This document shows positions 44,270 through 56,315 of a DNA stretch of 64,000 nt, piece after piece. Both the position numbers and the translations under genes were made by a program. The stretch comes from Echinarachnius parma. Taxonomy: Eukaryota > Echinodermata > Echinoidea > Clypeasteroida > Echinarachniidae. Location of the stretch: contig JBAMJV010003818.1 of assembly GCA_037951105.1 (NCBI GenBank), forward strand, positions 62,001-126,000, in the 5' to 3' direction. The notes under the pieces were generated by a model. That model ran no database searches. It saw nothing but the letters and a program-made list of their open reading frames with translations, and had not been told where the DNA came from. The first letter of the stretch is position 1; every line of letters starts with the position of its first letter.

Positions 44270-46965
44270 CTTGCCAAGATTGTGTTTATCTTTGGACATT
44301 TGAATGAGGGGAATTCCATGTTTCTATTTATAACTGGTCTCTGTACCTTGCCCATTGATCCTGATAATTATCTATGAATTAATTGCACAGCTATATTGTT
44401 TTGCTCTATCTCTCCTCAAACAGTAGACCTCATATGTATAACACATTGTCTTTGTGCACTTGGTTTACCAACGATCAACTGCATGTTAATAACCTTATCT
44501 GGGAAGTAAGCGGTTAAACTTAACTTTGATTTACATGTTTATTCAACTAGCAGATGCAGAGTTTCTCATGAATATTTTTTCTCTCAATGATATTGTAACA
44601 CTCCTGAAATCCATATTGGTTTGGAGAAACAGTTACATACAGTAGCTCTTAGTATCATTACTGATGAGATATCAGTACTAATACTAATGCATTATTATTT
44701 AACTGTGTAGTATTTATTTAATATGATTTATTTGTGGTAGTGATGGAATAAAGGTCATTTTCAAAGCATGTATAAAATAAATGTGCAAATAATACATTAT
44801 TGCAATCTGTGAAAATAGAAACTCATATTTATAAGTCCATAAAGAATGATTTGTTAATTTAAAACATAAAAAAAAAATCTCAACACAAGCATCTTCAGTG
44901 AAATCTAATTAAAAGTCACCTTGTTGAATTCCACCCCCCTTTTTCTCTGCAAATCTACCTGCTGATTCGAATGGTGCTGAGGTGTTTTAGGGACACCCTT
45001 CTCCTTTTCATCCTGACACTAATATATTACTTAAATTTTTAAAAAGGCACGTAAAAGCACTAACGCACATTATAGTACATGTCATCAAGTCATAATTTCC
45101 TCTCTAGGTATGCACTAGATTGCACAGTTTAAAATCCAAAAATGCAAAAGCTCCCTACCGTGGGAGGGGGGACACCCCCCTCCCACACCCCCCCCGCTCA
45201 GTCGCTTCGCTCCCTCGCAATATCAGGTGGTGATGCGGATTTGGTTTAGCTCCCCCAAAAGTTTTTGCGCATTACGCCACTGTGTTACGGTGAAAATTAA
45301 ATGCAAGAGACTGTTTGAAGATCATTATGATGGACTCTATGCTAATAAGGTGATGTAGTGACATTCAGTTGGTTAATTCATGTATAATTTATGTTCTTGT
45401 TTGTAAGAAGAATAGTATTAAGCGGAACAAATTTAATATTTATCATCTGACCAAACTTTTGTATTATAATCTGTGATAGTGAGAAAATGTTTTTGTTCCT
45501 ATTTATAATAAGAAAACAATATTATTACAATGTACAAAGTTGTAATGTGTATCATCTGACCAAATGTTTGTATTAGGTTGAAAACAAAAAGCTAAGGACT
45601 GCTAGAAATTCTTCATAAAGGTGCTTTTTAAAACTAAAACAATTACAGCTGACTGTATTCATTTTAGACATTTGACTCAAAGCTTTCACAATGTGAAAAG
45701 AAGTACAAATGTACTTGTATGACACAATGTTTTCATATTATGGAGCTTTATGGTTACTTTTTATGACCAGCTGAACTGTGATAACTCATGGAAGGAGCAA
45801 AGTGAGTTCTGGATGTTTAAGGATGTTGAAGCTGGATAGCATGTCACGTTTTATGAGACATTTCACTCAATTGCTATAATTGTATTTATTTATTTAATCA
45901 TCTTTTTAAAGGGGGGATGGGCATCCTGATCCAAACAATGGGTCCATTGTCTGATCAAAATCGCAGCAAATGAAAAAAAGCAGGGCTCCACACTTACCTT
46001 TTTTTAATCAGTGGCCCGGTCGGGCCAGTGAAATAATTTCTTCCCCTTATCTGATGGCCCGAAAGAAAAATGTACTGGCCCAAAAATTATATTTCATGAG
46101 TAAACTTTTAACTTTTCAAAATATCACTCTTTCCTGATCAAACCTGTGATTATAGATATGCATGACATGGAAGAACACAAGATTTTTCTAATTTTGTCAA
46201 TGTCAGGTTGATAATCTGCTTGTCCGATCGGGCCATCAAAACATTTACCGAAGCATTAATGAGAATATCAATTCAGTAAACGTTCTTTCCATGTGTATTT
46301 AATTCAGTGGTATGAATGTACGTGTATACACATTATTTCTTGTAAACTTCTGTTTGTAAACCTTGTACATTTCAATCGACTTATTGTTTTCCTTTAACAG
46401 AATAAAATTCTGTATATATACATGTATGTATGGTGACTGTGTTCACTAACTTTTATGATATATTTGACTATATTTACATGGTATTTGTACAGTGTGTTTT
46501 AATAAGTAGCAATAATGATTAAAAGTGTCTTCATTCTTATAAAGATATATTTATCATTCTTAGGGAATAAAACGGAAAAAAAATACAAAAGATATTAACA
46601 GTGATAATTGATTTTGTTCTGTTTTTTCCCGCTATGGGTTCATGTGGAAGATTTTTAAAAGATTTAATCTGTTCAAAAATAGTTAGGGTTGTGGTTTTTG
46701 GAAAACGCATATTACCAAATTAAATTATGCAGCAACATAATAAAAGTTGAGACACATTTACTTCCACATGCACTTGTCAACATATTTATTTATCTTTCAT
46801 AACAAGGCACGATAATGATTTACAATTATAAATTGGGTTTCATCTTAAAGTAACTAAATGTTTATATAACTGATCTACAAACTGGCATGATTACAATATA
46901 AAACCCACACTCACCATTAATTTAAAATGACATGATTGTTATAAGCATTACTCCTTATGCAACTA
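44270..46965. repeat. Degraded duplicate of the PLPP 3' region
   Basis: 44310-45010 resembles 56850-57950 (for example GATTTATTTGTGGTAGTGATG), and part resembles 53280-53580. 45290-46965 resembles 62310-64000 closely over ~1.7 kb in the same orientation. The stretch matching PLPP exon 6 and its 3' UTR is absent. Confidence 0.8.
44952..45012 (+). pseudogene. Decayed copy of PLPP penultimate exon
   Basis: ATCTACCTG..ATTCGAATGGTG and GGGACACCCTTCTCC match the exon at 57879. Translation begins IYLLIRMVLRCFRDTLLL, against IYLQMRMVPELFRNTLLR. The acceptor CAG has become CAA, and similarity ends after ~60 nt, before the catalytic motif. Confidence 0.85.
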
Positions 46966-49319
46966 GAAACTATATAAATGGATAACTTTTATACAATAAA
47001 TAGTGAGTTTTTCTTATAAGTGTATATACTAAGCAGTATGTTGACTTTTCAGGAAAAAAATTTGTAATAGCAATAACTAATATTCTTTTGTACATTATTA
47101 TGTCTATACATTTTGTATGATCTATATACGTAGATCCACATTTGCAGTAATTGTTCATGTTTAATTTATCTTACGTATTGTCTTGAAAAAACAGTAAACG
47201 TGGACCAATAAACTAAATATATTTAACCAAATTTGAAACAATGTCTTATTTGTCTGACTTAATATCTTAATATTCGATTTGAAATGGTGTTTCTTCATAC
47301 AATCTTGCTCATTGTCTATTTGCTATATGCTTACAGTTTATATAGTACACACTGTCACAAACAAATATATATTTTTTATATTAGAAAAAGTTTTAATGTC
47401 CAACCAGATGAAAAAATCAAATTTTAAAATTTGTTTTCGCAAACACTAGAATATCAAACATCGGTCCTCGTTCATCACATAGATACATTCATATGATAAC
47501 AATGTGGAGGAATTTTCACTAAAGACAAAGATCAATTGTCTAATATAATTACATTGATATATTTATGGGTATTGTAACAAAAATTACTTAAAAAACTAAA
47601 AAGTAACTATAAAATGAAAACAGTAATACAAATGAAAATTTCCTTCCAATAAGCTTACATGTCAAGGTCACAATATTCGCTTTACTTATTTACAAATGAT
47701 AGATTGTCATAACAAATTCATAGATAAAATGATCTTACACTGAAATCATTAATAAACATAATACCCAAAAACAGTACGGAACATGAAACACCTCCTTGCC
47801 ATAATTTCATATCTCATCTCAGTCACAATAATTTATTGTAATCATCATTTCAACTTATTTACAAATATAATTTGGTTTTATTCTCTTTCATTCTTTTCAA
47901 TTCCATAATCAAATATCAAGCATAAATTAACATGTGCAGACAATCTGAGAAATAGAGACAATTTACGATATACAATACAACATTCAAACTGTAAAGATCA
48001 TTGAATGATTGGAATTAGGATACATGCAAGCAATTAGTTACAAGTATTATATGTGATGGTAACCAGTGGCGTAGCGTGGTCGTATGGTCGTACTAATCGG
48101 GGTATGGGGTTGGGGGGGGGGGGGGGGGGGGGCACACACAATTATTGGGGGAGAGGACCTGGTGTCCCCTTCTGTTTCGTATTGTTTTTCTTTCAAATTA
48201 TTTTAAAGAGGGGCACGGCCCCCCCCCCCCCCCCCCCCCCACCCCCCACACCTCCTCCCCGTCGCTATTCCACTTATGGTAACATTGTCTATAAAGGTAG
48301 CGTGGTGTGAATTATACTGGGTAAAGAGTAAACATATAAAATTGCTTAGAAAACATTGCTAGATTTTAGGTCCGTCTGGGGTAATGTTTGGGAGTTCCTT
48401 TTATCCAAGCTTTTGGTTTGACATCGGCCGCCAAACGGGGTGCAGAGATAAATAAAAAAGAGTGCTCATTTATTATGGGTGGTTTCATCATGTTTATGAC
48501 AAAAATTACTAATTTATTGACAGCATTCAATGAGATGTATTCATTGAAATTCAAGCATCTAATTATCATTGTTATTTCCTTTGAATATATTACACATTGT
48601 TAAGAAAAATATAACATACAGCGAATTCAATGTACATTGTACATATCAATTATAACTGATTTCGATCACTTAATTACGATTTATCTTACAAATCATTCAT
48701 GAGGTAAAGGTGGTGTAACAAATATTAAAAAATATTTTGAAATTTAATAGTCAAATAAAAATATTAATCAAAATTAAGTTGAATTCTACAATGAAATACC
48801 AAATAATTGAAAGAAATTAATTTCCATCAAAATAAACATGAGTTATAATGTAACAAGTATCCTAACATCACAGTTTCTTATTATGATAGTGTATATTTCA
48901 TACTAAATCATTATATTTGTTTCTAACAATGAAATTCCATAAATTTTGTTTAATTAATATGAAATGAAACAAATTAAAATGCATTTATACATTAGTAAAT
49001 AAATAACAAATATGAAAAAAGGAACATGATACAAAATGAAACTCATAAATATACAATGATATCATTATTTTATAGCAAATTATATGTGGATACAATTGAT
49101 TGCAGTTTAACTATGTATCTGCAATATTGCGAAATTAATTAGTTATTTCTACAATAGTGAACCAATTACACTACCATAGTTGTCTTGATATGCTAGACAG
49201 ATGAAATTTAAAAAATACATCTAATAGAAATAAAAATACATAAAATAGAAATGTAATGAATAATCATAATGCAATCATTTGATGATTGTTTATTTCATTC
49301 TAGCATTTCTATGCGATGA
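46966..49319. other. AT-rich region, no gene recognised
   Basis: 47455-47630 resembles 58190-58360 (CATACGATAACAATG-like text), so it is a dispersed repeat. The rest is AT-rich with only short chance frames. Confidence 0.45.
48060..48260. repeat. CAGTGGCGTAGCG end with long G and C runs
   Basis: Same family as 44060-44263 in appearance: a G run, ~60 bp, then a C run. No matching right terminus was found. Confidence 0.55.
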
Positions 49320-49324
49320 CATAG

Positions 49325-49530
49325 TGGACTTGATACATAATGATTTTACCTTGAGAATGTGCAGCTGAAGTTAGTCTCTTTGCAGCGTTCTTTTGTTTTG
49401 ATACCATTGGGAGATGTGAGTTGCCAACTGTTTGAGGTAAGTGATTCCATAACTTTGGTGACTGTTTGGAAACTGTTTTGTGGAGGTAGAATTTGACTAG
49501 TCTGTCTTTGAACTGGCTTTGTTGATTGAT
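49325..49530 (-). pseudogene. Possible LINE reverse-transcriptase tail
   Basis: One minus-strand frame contains LVKFYLHKTVSKQSPKLWNH followed by LP. This resembles the (K/R)LWNxLP motif near the C-terminus of many non-LTR reverse transcriptases. Only ~60 codons are open and no catalytic core is seen. Confidence 0.3.
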
Positions 49531-49703
49531 CCTGTGTGGATGATTTCGGCTCTGTCAGTGCACCTAAGGTCGTTTATGTTTGTTGTGGGAAAGGTCTTGC
49601 GGAGTTGTTGTAATTTATGTGTGGACTTTGTGATGTTACTGCCTGAAAATTGAGTCTCTGAGTATTTGAACGTTTTGTAGCATTTCCCAGGACACTCACG
49701 CTT

Positions 49704-50702
49704 CTATTCGGATATGTATTTGTCCAGTTTCCGCTTTCTGCTAATACCACCAAGATAGTCTATCTTTGTCTGGGTTTCCCCATCAGGTATGTTTGCTTTC
49801 GGTGTTGACTGCGTCTTCTGACTAGAACAAGGGACTGGAGTGGCATGTTCCCCCGAATCTGTTTCCTGTACGGAGCCAATGCCATCACCTTTATAGTCAC
49901 ATTGTGGAACGGGGGCTCTTACTCTAACGTGCTTGGTTTTCTTTTGAAAGCTAGTACCCGCGGGCTCTTCCCTAGGATCTGCCTCCTCTCCATACATTGT
50001 ATCTGGTGCCTCTGGGCTAGTACCCACCTCCTCTGTAGATTGGCCAAAGTCTGACTCTTTCTTTTTCGAGCAAATGATTCCATCACTCTCGAGACAGAAA
50101 CAATCTGGAATTATGTTCATCAAAAGATTGTCGGGATCTCTTCCGAGTTTTGATATTTTATCTAAGAATGTGTAAAATAGATTTGTATCCCTGCCAACTA
50201 AGTCCGATACCTTCTTCCCTGCCATTTCCTGTTTAATCTTGAACAGAAAGGTAAGTGGACTGATGATCCATTCCCTCGGTTGGCAGAAGCCCTTTTCTTC
50301 AGACAGTTTTCTTGCCAACGGCCAGCCAAGGCTTCGCCTGGCGGTGTTCTCAATCTGCTGGTCTGTGGAGAACTCAGACCTGCCAAGGCCCAGCTCAAAC
50401 TTGCAGGACTCGTCGATCTCGCACAGTGTTTTGGACTGAATACTCTTCACAAGTTGCTCAATGTTGTCCGTTTTGCTAACTTTACAGTAGCGCCATTCCT
50501 CTCCCCTCGTGTCGATAAGTTTGGGACCTGGAAGCTCGATGGGCAGGCAGTAAACCATGAAAGTATTGCAACTCGGTATCCGTGTGTCCGGCGATGCGTC
50601 ATTTAGGGTCTTGATCAGGTTGTCACAATTGCTCCCTTTCCAAATCCACTCTGAAGATTCTTCTGGCTCAAAGGGTTGGATTTGGTCACTGTCTTCTGCC
50701 AT
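49704..50702 (-). CDS. Intact 332-codon ORF, unknown protein
   Basis: Single-exon frame with a good initiator context (AACCATGG) and an in-frame TAA eleven codons upstream. The N-terminal ~210 residues look globular (WRYCKVSKTDNIEQLV, LGWPLARKLSEEKGF, TFLFKIKQEM). The C-terminal ~120 are acidic and Ser/Thr/Pro-rich, ending in a basic RKRKLDKYISE that could be a nuclear signal. No signal peptide or membrane segment. I do not recognise the family. After the TAG the same frame stays open for 68 more codons. Its lack of introns suggests a retrocopy, a mobile-element ORF or a single-exon gene. Confidence 0.6.
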   Translation of the reverse strand: MAEDSDQIQPFEPEESSEWIWKGSNCDNLIKTLNDASPDTRIPSCNTFMVYCLPIELPGPKLIDTRGEEWRYCKVSKTDNIEQLVKSIQSKTLCEIDESCKFELGLGRSEFSTDQQIENTARRSLGWPLARKLSEEKGFCQPREWIISPLTFLFKIKQEMAGKKVSDLVGRDTNLFYTFLDKISKLGRDPDNLLMNIIPDCFCLESDGIICSKKKESDFGQSTEEVGTSPEAPDTMYGEEADPREEPAGTSFQKKTKHVRVRAPVPQCDYKGDGIGSVQETDSGEHATPVPCSSQKTQSTPKANIPDGETQTKIDYLGGISRKRKLDKYISE

Positions 50703-50920
50703 GGTTGGTAGCTTTCTGTGATGGTGCCTTTAGGTGGAAATGTAGTGGAAAGAAGTTTTAGTTATTGATTTACAATTTAGCAAACACAGAATCTATGCGA
50801 TACAGCTTATACAAAACTGCCGTCTTATGATATTTGACAAAGAATATTATAATACTTACCAACCTTGCAAAAACTAATATTTTATTCTGATATATCAATG
50901 TTTTCTTTCTTTCTTTTCAG

Positions 50921-50974
50921 ATTATCGTTTCCATCGGGCCATCATCCTGAGTGGTTTTCTTCTCCACATACTGG
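50921..50974 (+). pseudogene. Damaged PLPP exon with the PSGH catalytic motif
   Basis: It follows a strong acceptor (TTCTTTCTTTCTTTTCAG-like). One frame reads SFPSGH, the second PAP2 signature motif. The frame that would join exon 57879 reads VVFFSTYW before a weak GTGATA donor. The two frames differ by one base, with a TGA between them, so the exon as given cannot encode the enzyme. Confidence 0.7.
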
Positions 50975-50994
50975 GTGATAAAACGGTTACAGTC

Positions 50995-51240
50995 CGTTAT
51001 TCCGAAGGTTCGTTATTCCCGAAGGTTCAGTTATTCCGAAGGTTCGTTATTCCGAAGGTTCGTTATTCCGAAGGTTCGTTATTCCGAAGGTTCGTTATTC
51101 CGAAGGTTCGTTATTCCGAAGGTTCGTTTATCCGAAAATAAAATCGGGTTCGTTATTCCGAAGGTTCGTTATTCCGAAGGTTCGTTATTCCGAAGGTTCG
51201 TTGATCCGAAAATAAAATCGGGTTCGTTATTCCGAAAATT
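50995..51240. repeat. 16-bp satellite, forward array
   Basis: About 14 copies of GGTTCGTTATTCCGAA with variant units containing AAAATAAAATCGG. Confidence 0.95.
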
Positions 51241-51414
51241 AAATCGGGCTTGTTATAATACTATAGTTTGCGTTTTGTTTATTTAATTTACAGCCTGCAT
51301 TAAGCATACCCCTCCCCCTTTCCCTCCCTTGGCCAGACCAATCAAACATTTACGTTTATTTTATCTCTTTATATGAAATTATAGCATTATAACAAACCCA
51401 AATTCATTTTCGGA

Positions 51415-51800
51415 TTAACGAACCCGATTTCATTTTAGGAATAGCGAACCTTCGGAATAACGAACCCTCGGAATAACGGACCTTCGGAATAACGAACCTT
51501 CGGAATAACGAACCCGATTTCATTTTAGGAATAGCGAACCTTCGGAATAACGAACCTTCGGAATAACGGACCTTCGGAATAACGAACCTTCGGAATAACG
51601 AACCTTCGGAATAACGAACCTTCGGAATAATGCAACAAATGTTCGGATTAACGAACCCTATTTCATTTTCGGATTAACGAACACTCAGGTATAGGAAATT
51701 TGCGTGTTCGGAATAACGAACCTTCGGAATAACGAACCTTCGGAATAACGAACCTTCGGAATAACGAACCTTCGGAATAACGAACCTTCGGAATAACGAA
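51415..51800. repeat. 16-bp satellite, inverted array
   Basis: The same unit in reverse complement (TTCGGAATAACGAACC), ~20 copies, also with ATTTCATTTT variants. With the forward array it could form a very long hairpin around a ~170-bp centre. Confidence 0.95.
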
Positions 51801-52013
51801 CCGCACCCGATAAAACAAGTGCATAACTTGACAATGATCCTTTACTATTGCTAGTGATATTCATCTAATGCTACGTTTGCTCATACAATACGTTGCGTAT
51901 CTACCGCCTACGGTTGCATGTACAATTAAAAAAAACATGTCAGTGAAGAAATACATGAAGCGTGCCCCCAATAAATTGTGTCTTCCCAATCACTCTGACC
52001 ACGCTAGTTTGTG

Positions 52014-52071
<58 letters not shown>

Positions 52072-52106
52072 GCAGATCTGCCAACCTGGATCAACAAGTC
52101 ACCAAT

Positions 52107-52590
52107 TGCCCGAATCCTCATCAGTGGCTCAACTTGAGCCCGGCCTAAAAAGACAAAGACTACCGGTAACCAGAGTAAACGATTTTGCACCTGCAGACCC
52201 ATTGGTTGTTGCTATTCGCCACCGGATATATTTTAATTGTTCCTTTCATTATCCAGTCAATCCATTGAGTTCTGCACAATGGCCCCCTTGAAATTCAGTC
52301 ATAGTATAGCCTGTCATCAGCCAAATCGCGTCCTGGATCATCCAGGACTTTGTATTGCTGCTGACTGGGTATATTATTATTGAAATAGCAAGCAGCCCTT
52401 TGTAAATTCCTAAGCAGAACTAGATGGATTTACTGGATAATGAAAGGAAACAATTCGAATATCTCTGGTGGCGTATAGCAACAATCAATAGGTCTGGAGG
52501 TAAAAAATGGTTTAACTGGTTACCAGTAGTCTTTGTCTTTTTCGGACAGGCTCAAGTTGAGCCACTGATGAGAATTCAGGCCATTGATCC
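52107..52590. mobile_element. ~480-bp MITE (copy 1)
   Basis: CTCATCAGTGGCTCAACTTG near the left end is mirrored by CAAGTTGAGCCACTGATGAG at the right, with ~75-bp arms including AAAAAGACAAAGACTAC. Its terminal motif is shared with the 21184-21299 element. Confidence 0.8.
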
Positions 52591-53048
52591 TTCGTTATTA
52601 AGTTAGTCCGAGGGTTTTCTGTTTATTTTACTAAACGTCTGAACGTTGCCTCTATTAAAAGTTTTTTTAAACGTTTAAACGTATACAAAAAATTTAAAAA
52701 AGGAATAGCACACTAAAAATCGTACTACCGTAATCACATTACAAAACGTTCTATTATGGCAAAGAACGGGATGGTTGGCAGCTCTGCTACTGCTACTGCT
52801 AAAGCAATAGAATAAATATTAAAAACAATGTATAAACGATGTTCTGAAAATGAAATTATACCGAATCAAATCATATAAATTAGTAATAAATCAATCAGTA
52901 CGATAACAACTTCTTGAAAAAAGGGGGGGAAATGGCTTTGGATTTTTTTTAAAAGGTGATTGTAAATGGGAACGAATTATATAAAGCTATGTAGGGATAA
53001 TGTACATTATATCAAAGGAATTTCAGAATTCTACGTGGTGTATAATAT

Positions 53049-53264
53049 ATGGAAAAAATAATACTTGAGTTTGCAGAACACTTGAGAATTTACTCCGAGC
53101 AACAAAACCGAAGCACTGTACTTCCTGATGTTAAAATTCAACCTAAAGTGCACAGTCTAAGTGGTGCAGAGAGCCAAGTCTATGAAAGGACAGAAACCTG
53201 CATAGCAAAAATGCTGAGAACTACTATTACAAACTCTCCTAGTGATGTTGTAAAACTTGAATGA
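53049..53264 (+). CDS. 71-codon ORF in duplicated block (copy 1)
   Basis: Starts MEKIILEFAEHLRIYSEQQN and ends DVVKLE. Protein-like composition but no family recognised. TTGAGTTTGCAG inside could be a splice acceptor, so this may be an exon or chance. Confidence 0.25.
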   Translation: MEKIILEFAEHLRIYSEQQNRSTVLPDVKIQPKVHSLSGAESQVYERTETCIAKMLRTTITNSPSDVVKLE

Positions 53265-53589
53265 GATTAATGCTAATTGTGAAAGTTTGATGTGGGAATT
53301 CCATGTTTATATTTAAATCCGTCTGTTTATTGATATCTGTGAATTGATTGCACAGCTATATTCTTTTGCTCTGATTTATATTTGATGAACAGATGCAGCG
53401 TTTCTCATGAAAATAATATTGTGAAATAATTGGCATGCAGCTACATTCTATTGCTCTATGCCTCTATCTACCTCAAACACTCAATCACATTTAACACAGT
53501 CATTGTCTTCGAGCCCTTGGTTTACCATCCATCAACTCCATGTTAATCATTTTATCAGAGAAGTAAAGTGGTTAAACTTAATTTTGATT

Positions 53590-53935
53590 TAGTAAATATA
53601 TACATATACATCGAGTATATATACTCCCAATATCTGATTCATCCGTGTATTATATGACGAGTAAATATAAACATGTACATCGAGTATATATACTCGAAAT
53701 ATCTGATTCATCCGTGTACGATAAGACGAGTAAATATATACATATACATCGAGTATATATACTCGAAATATCTGATTCATCCGTGTACGATAAGACGAGT
53801 AAATATATACATGTACATCGAGTATATATACTCCCAATATCTGATTCATCCGTGTATTATATAACGAGTAAATATATACATGTACATCGAGTATATATAC
53901 TCGAAATATCTGATTCATCCGTGTACGATAAGACG
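53590..53935. repeat. ~70-bp minisatellite, five units
   Basis: Units contain ACATCGAGTATATATACTC and ATCTGATTCATCCGTGTA. The CGAGTATATATACTCG core is palindromic, so each unit can form a hairpin. Confidence 0.95.
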
Positions 53936-54237
53936 AATAACGAACCTTCGGAATAACGAACCTTCGGAATAACGAACCTTCGGAATAACGAACCTTCGGA
54001 ATAACGAACCTTCGGAATAACGAACCGCACCCGATAAAACAAGTGCATAACTTGACAATGATCCTTTACTATTGCTAGTGATATTCATCTAATGCTACGT
54101 TTGCTCATACAATACGTTGCGTATCTACCGCCTACGGTTGCATGTACAATTAAAAAAAACATGTCAGTGAAGAAATACATGAAGCGTGCCCCCAATAAAT
54201 TGTGTCTTCCCAATCACTCTGACCACGCTAGTTTGTG

Positions 54238-54304
<67 letters not shown>

Positions 54305-54339
54305 GCAGATCTGCCAACCTGGATCAACAAGTCACCAAT

Positions 54340-54823
54340 TGCCCGAATCCTCATCAGTGGCTCAACTTGAGCCCGGCCTAAAAAGACAAAGACAACCGGT
54401 AACCAGAGTAAACGATTTTGCACCTGCAGACCCATTGGTTGTTGCTATTCGCCACCGGATATATTTTAATTGTTCCTTTCATTATCCAGTCAATCCATTG
54501 AGTTCTGCACAATGGCCCCCTTGAAATTCAGTCATAGTATAGCCTGTCATCAGCCAAATCGCGTCCTGGATCATCCAGGACTTTGTATTGCTGCTGACTG
54601 GGTATATTATTATTGAAATAGCAAGCAGCCCTTTGTAAATTCCTAAGCAGAACTAGATGGATTTACTGGATAATGAAAGGAAACAATTCGAATATCTCTG
54701 GTGGCGTATAGCAACAATCAATAGGTCTGGAGGTAAAAAATGGTTTAACTGGTTACCAGTAGTCTTTGTCTTTTTCTGACAGGCTCAAGTTGAGCCACTG
54801 ATGAGAATTCAGGCCATTGATCC
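54340..54823. mobile_element. ~480-bp MITE (copy 2, in duplicated block)
   Basis: Same element as 52107-52590, carried in the second copy of the 2.2-kb duplication. Confidence 0.8.
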
Positions 54824-55281
54824 TTCGTTATTAAGTTAGTCCGAGGGTTTTCTGTTTATTTTACTAAACGTCTGAACGTTGCCTCTATTAAAAGTTTTTT
54901 TAAACGTTTAAACGTATACAAAAAATTTAAAAAAGGAATAGCACACTAAAAATCGTACTACCGTAATCACATTACAAAACGTTCTATTATGGCAAAGAAC
55001 GGGATGGTTGGCAGCTCTGCTACTGCTACTGCTAAAGCAATAGAATAAATATTAAAAACAATGTATAAACGATGTTCTGAAAATGAAATTATACCGAATC
55101 AAATCATATAAATTAGTAATAAATCAATCAGTACGATAACAACTTCTTGAAAAAAGGGGGGGAAATGGCTTTGGATTTTTTTTAAAAGGTGATTGTAAAT
55201 GGGAACGAATTATATAAAGCTATGTAGGGATAATGTACATTATATCAAAGGAATTTCAGAATTCTACGTGGTGTATAATAT

Positions 55282-55497
55282 ATGGAAAAAATAATACTTG
55301 AGTTTGCAGAACACTTGAGAATTTACTCCGAGCAACAAAACCGAAGCACTGTACTTCCTGATGTTAAAATTCAACCTAAAGTGCACAGTCTAAGTGGTGC
55401 AGAGAGCCAAGTCTATGAAAGGACAGAAACCTGCATAGCAAAAATGCTGAGAACTACTATTACAAACTCTCCTAGTGATGTTGTAAAACTTGAATGA
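55282..55497 (+). CDS. 71-codon ORF in duplicated block (copy 2)
   Basis: Identical translation to the ORF at 53049-53264. Identity is explained by the recent duplication and is not evidence of function. Confidence 0.25.
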   Translation: MEKIILEFAEHLRIYSEQQNRSTVLPDVKIQPKVHSLSGAESQVYERTETCIAKMLRTTITNSPSDVVKLE

Positions 55498-55822
55498 GAT
55501 TAATGCTAATTGTGAAAGTTTGATGTGGGAATTCCATGTTTATATTTAAATCCGTCTGTTTATTGATATCTGTGAATTGATTGCACAGCTATATTCTTTT
55601 GCTCTGATTTATATTTGATGAACAGATGCAGCGTTTCTCATGAAAATAATATTGTGAAATAATTGGCATGCAGCTACATTCTATTGCTCTATGCCTCTAT
55701 CTACCTCAAACACTCAATCACATTTAACACAGTCATTGTCTTCGAGCCCTTGGTTTACCATCCATCAACTCCATGTTAATCATTTTATCAGAGAAGTAAA
55801 GTGGTTAAACTTAATTTTGATT

Positions 55823-56315
55823 TAGTAAATATATACATATACATCGAGTATATATACTCCCAATATCTGATTCATCCGTGTATTATATGACGAGTAAATA
55901 TAAACATGTACATCGAGTATATATACTCGAAATATCTGATTCATCCGTGTACGATAAGACGAGTAAATATATACATATACATCGAGTATATATACTCGAA
56001 ATATCTGATTCATCCGTGTACGATAAGACGAGTAAATATATACATGTACATCGAGTATATATACTCCCAATATCTGATTCATCCGTGTATTATATAACGA
56101 GTAAATATATACATGTACATCGAGTATATATACTCGAAATATCTGATTCATCCGTGTACGATAAGACGAGTAAATATATACATGTACATCGAGTATATAC
56201 ACTCCCAATATCTGATTCATCCGTGTATTATATGATGAGTAAATATATACATGTACATCGAGTATATATACTCCCAATATCTGATTCATCCGTGTATTAT
56301 ATGATGAGTATTTAT
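55823..56315. repeat. ~70-bp minisatellite, seven units
   Basis: Same repeat at the end of the second duplicated block, with two more units than the first. Confidence 0.95.

Larger units (their letters stand above)
51713..53935. repeat. 2.2-kb tandem duplication, copy 1
   Basis: Runs from the 16-bp satellite through a TAC microsatellite (about 52014-52070), a MITE, a short ORF and a ~70-bp minisatellite. Nearly identical to 53936-56168. By eye I saw only two base differences (near 52161/54394 and 52543/54776) plus a longer TAC run in copy 2. Confidence 0.95.
53936..56168. repeat. 2.2-kb tandem duplication, copy 2
   Basis: Second copy. The junction joins the minisatellite of copy 1 directly to the 16-bp satellite of copy 2. 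Could be a recent duplication or an unresolved assembly overlap. Confidence 0.95.

Noticed and set aside
48053-48310. Pro/Gly-run ORF
   Set aside because: Created by homopolymer G and C runs in a repeat.
50995-51800. CRISPR-like array of regularly spaced short repeats
   Set aside because: Units are directly adjoining with no unique spacers, in a eukaryotic intron-rich context, so it is a satellite.
51962-54524. Leu-run or Thr-run ORFs
   Set aside because: Translation of the TAC microsatellite in the duplicated block.
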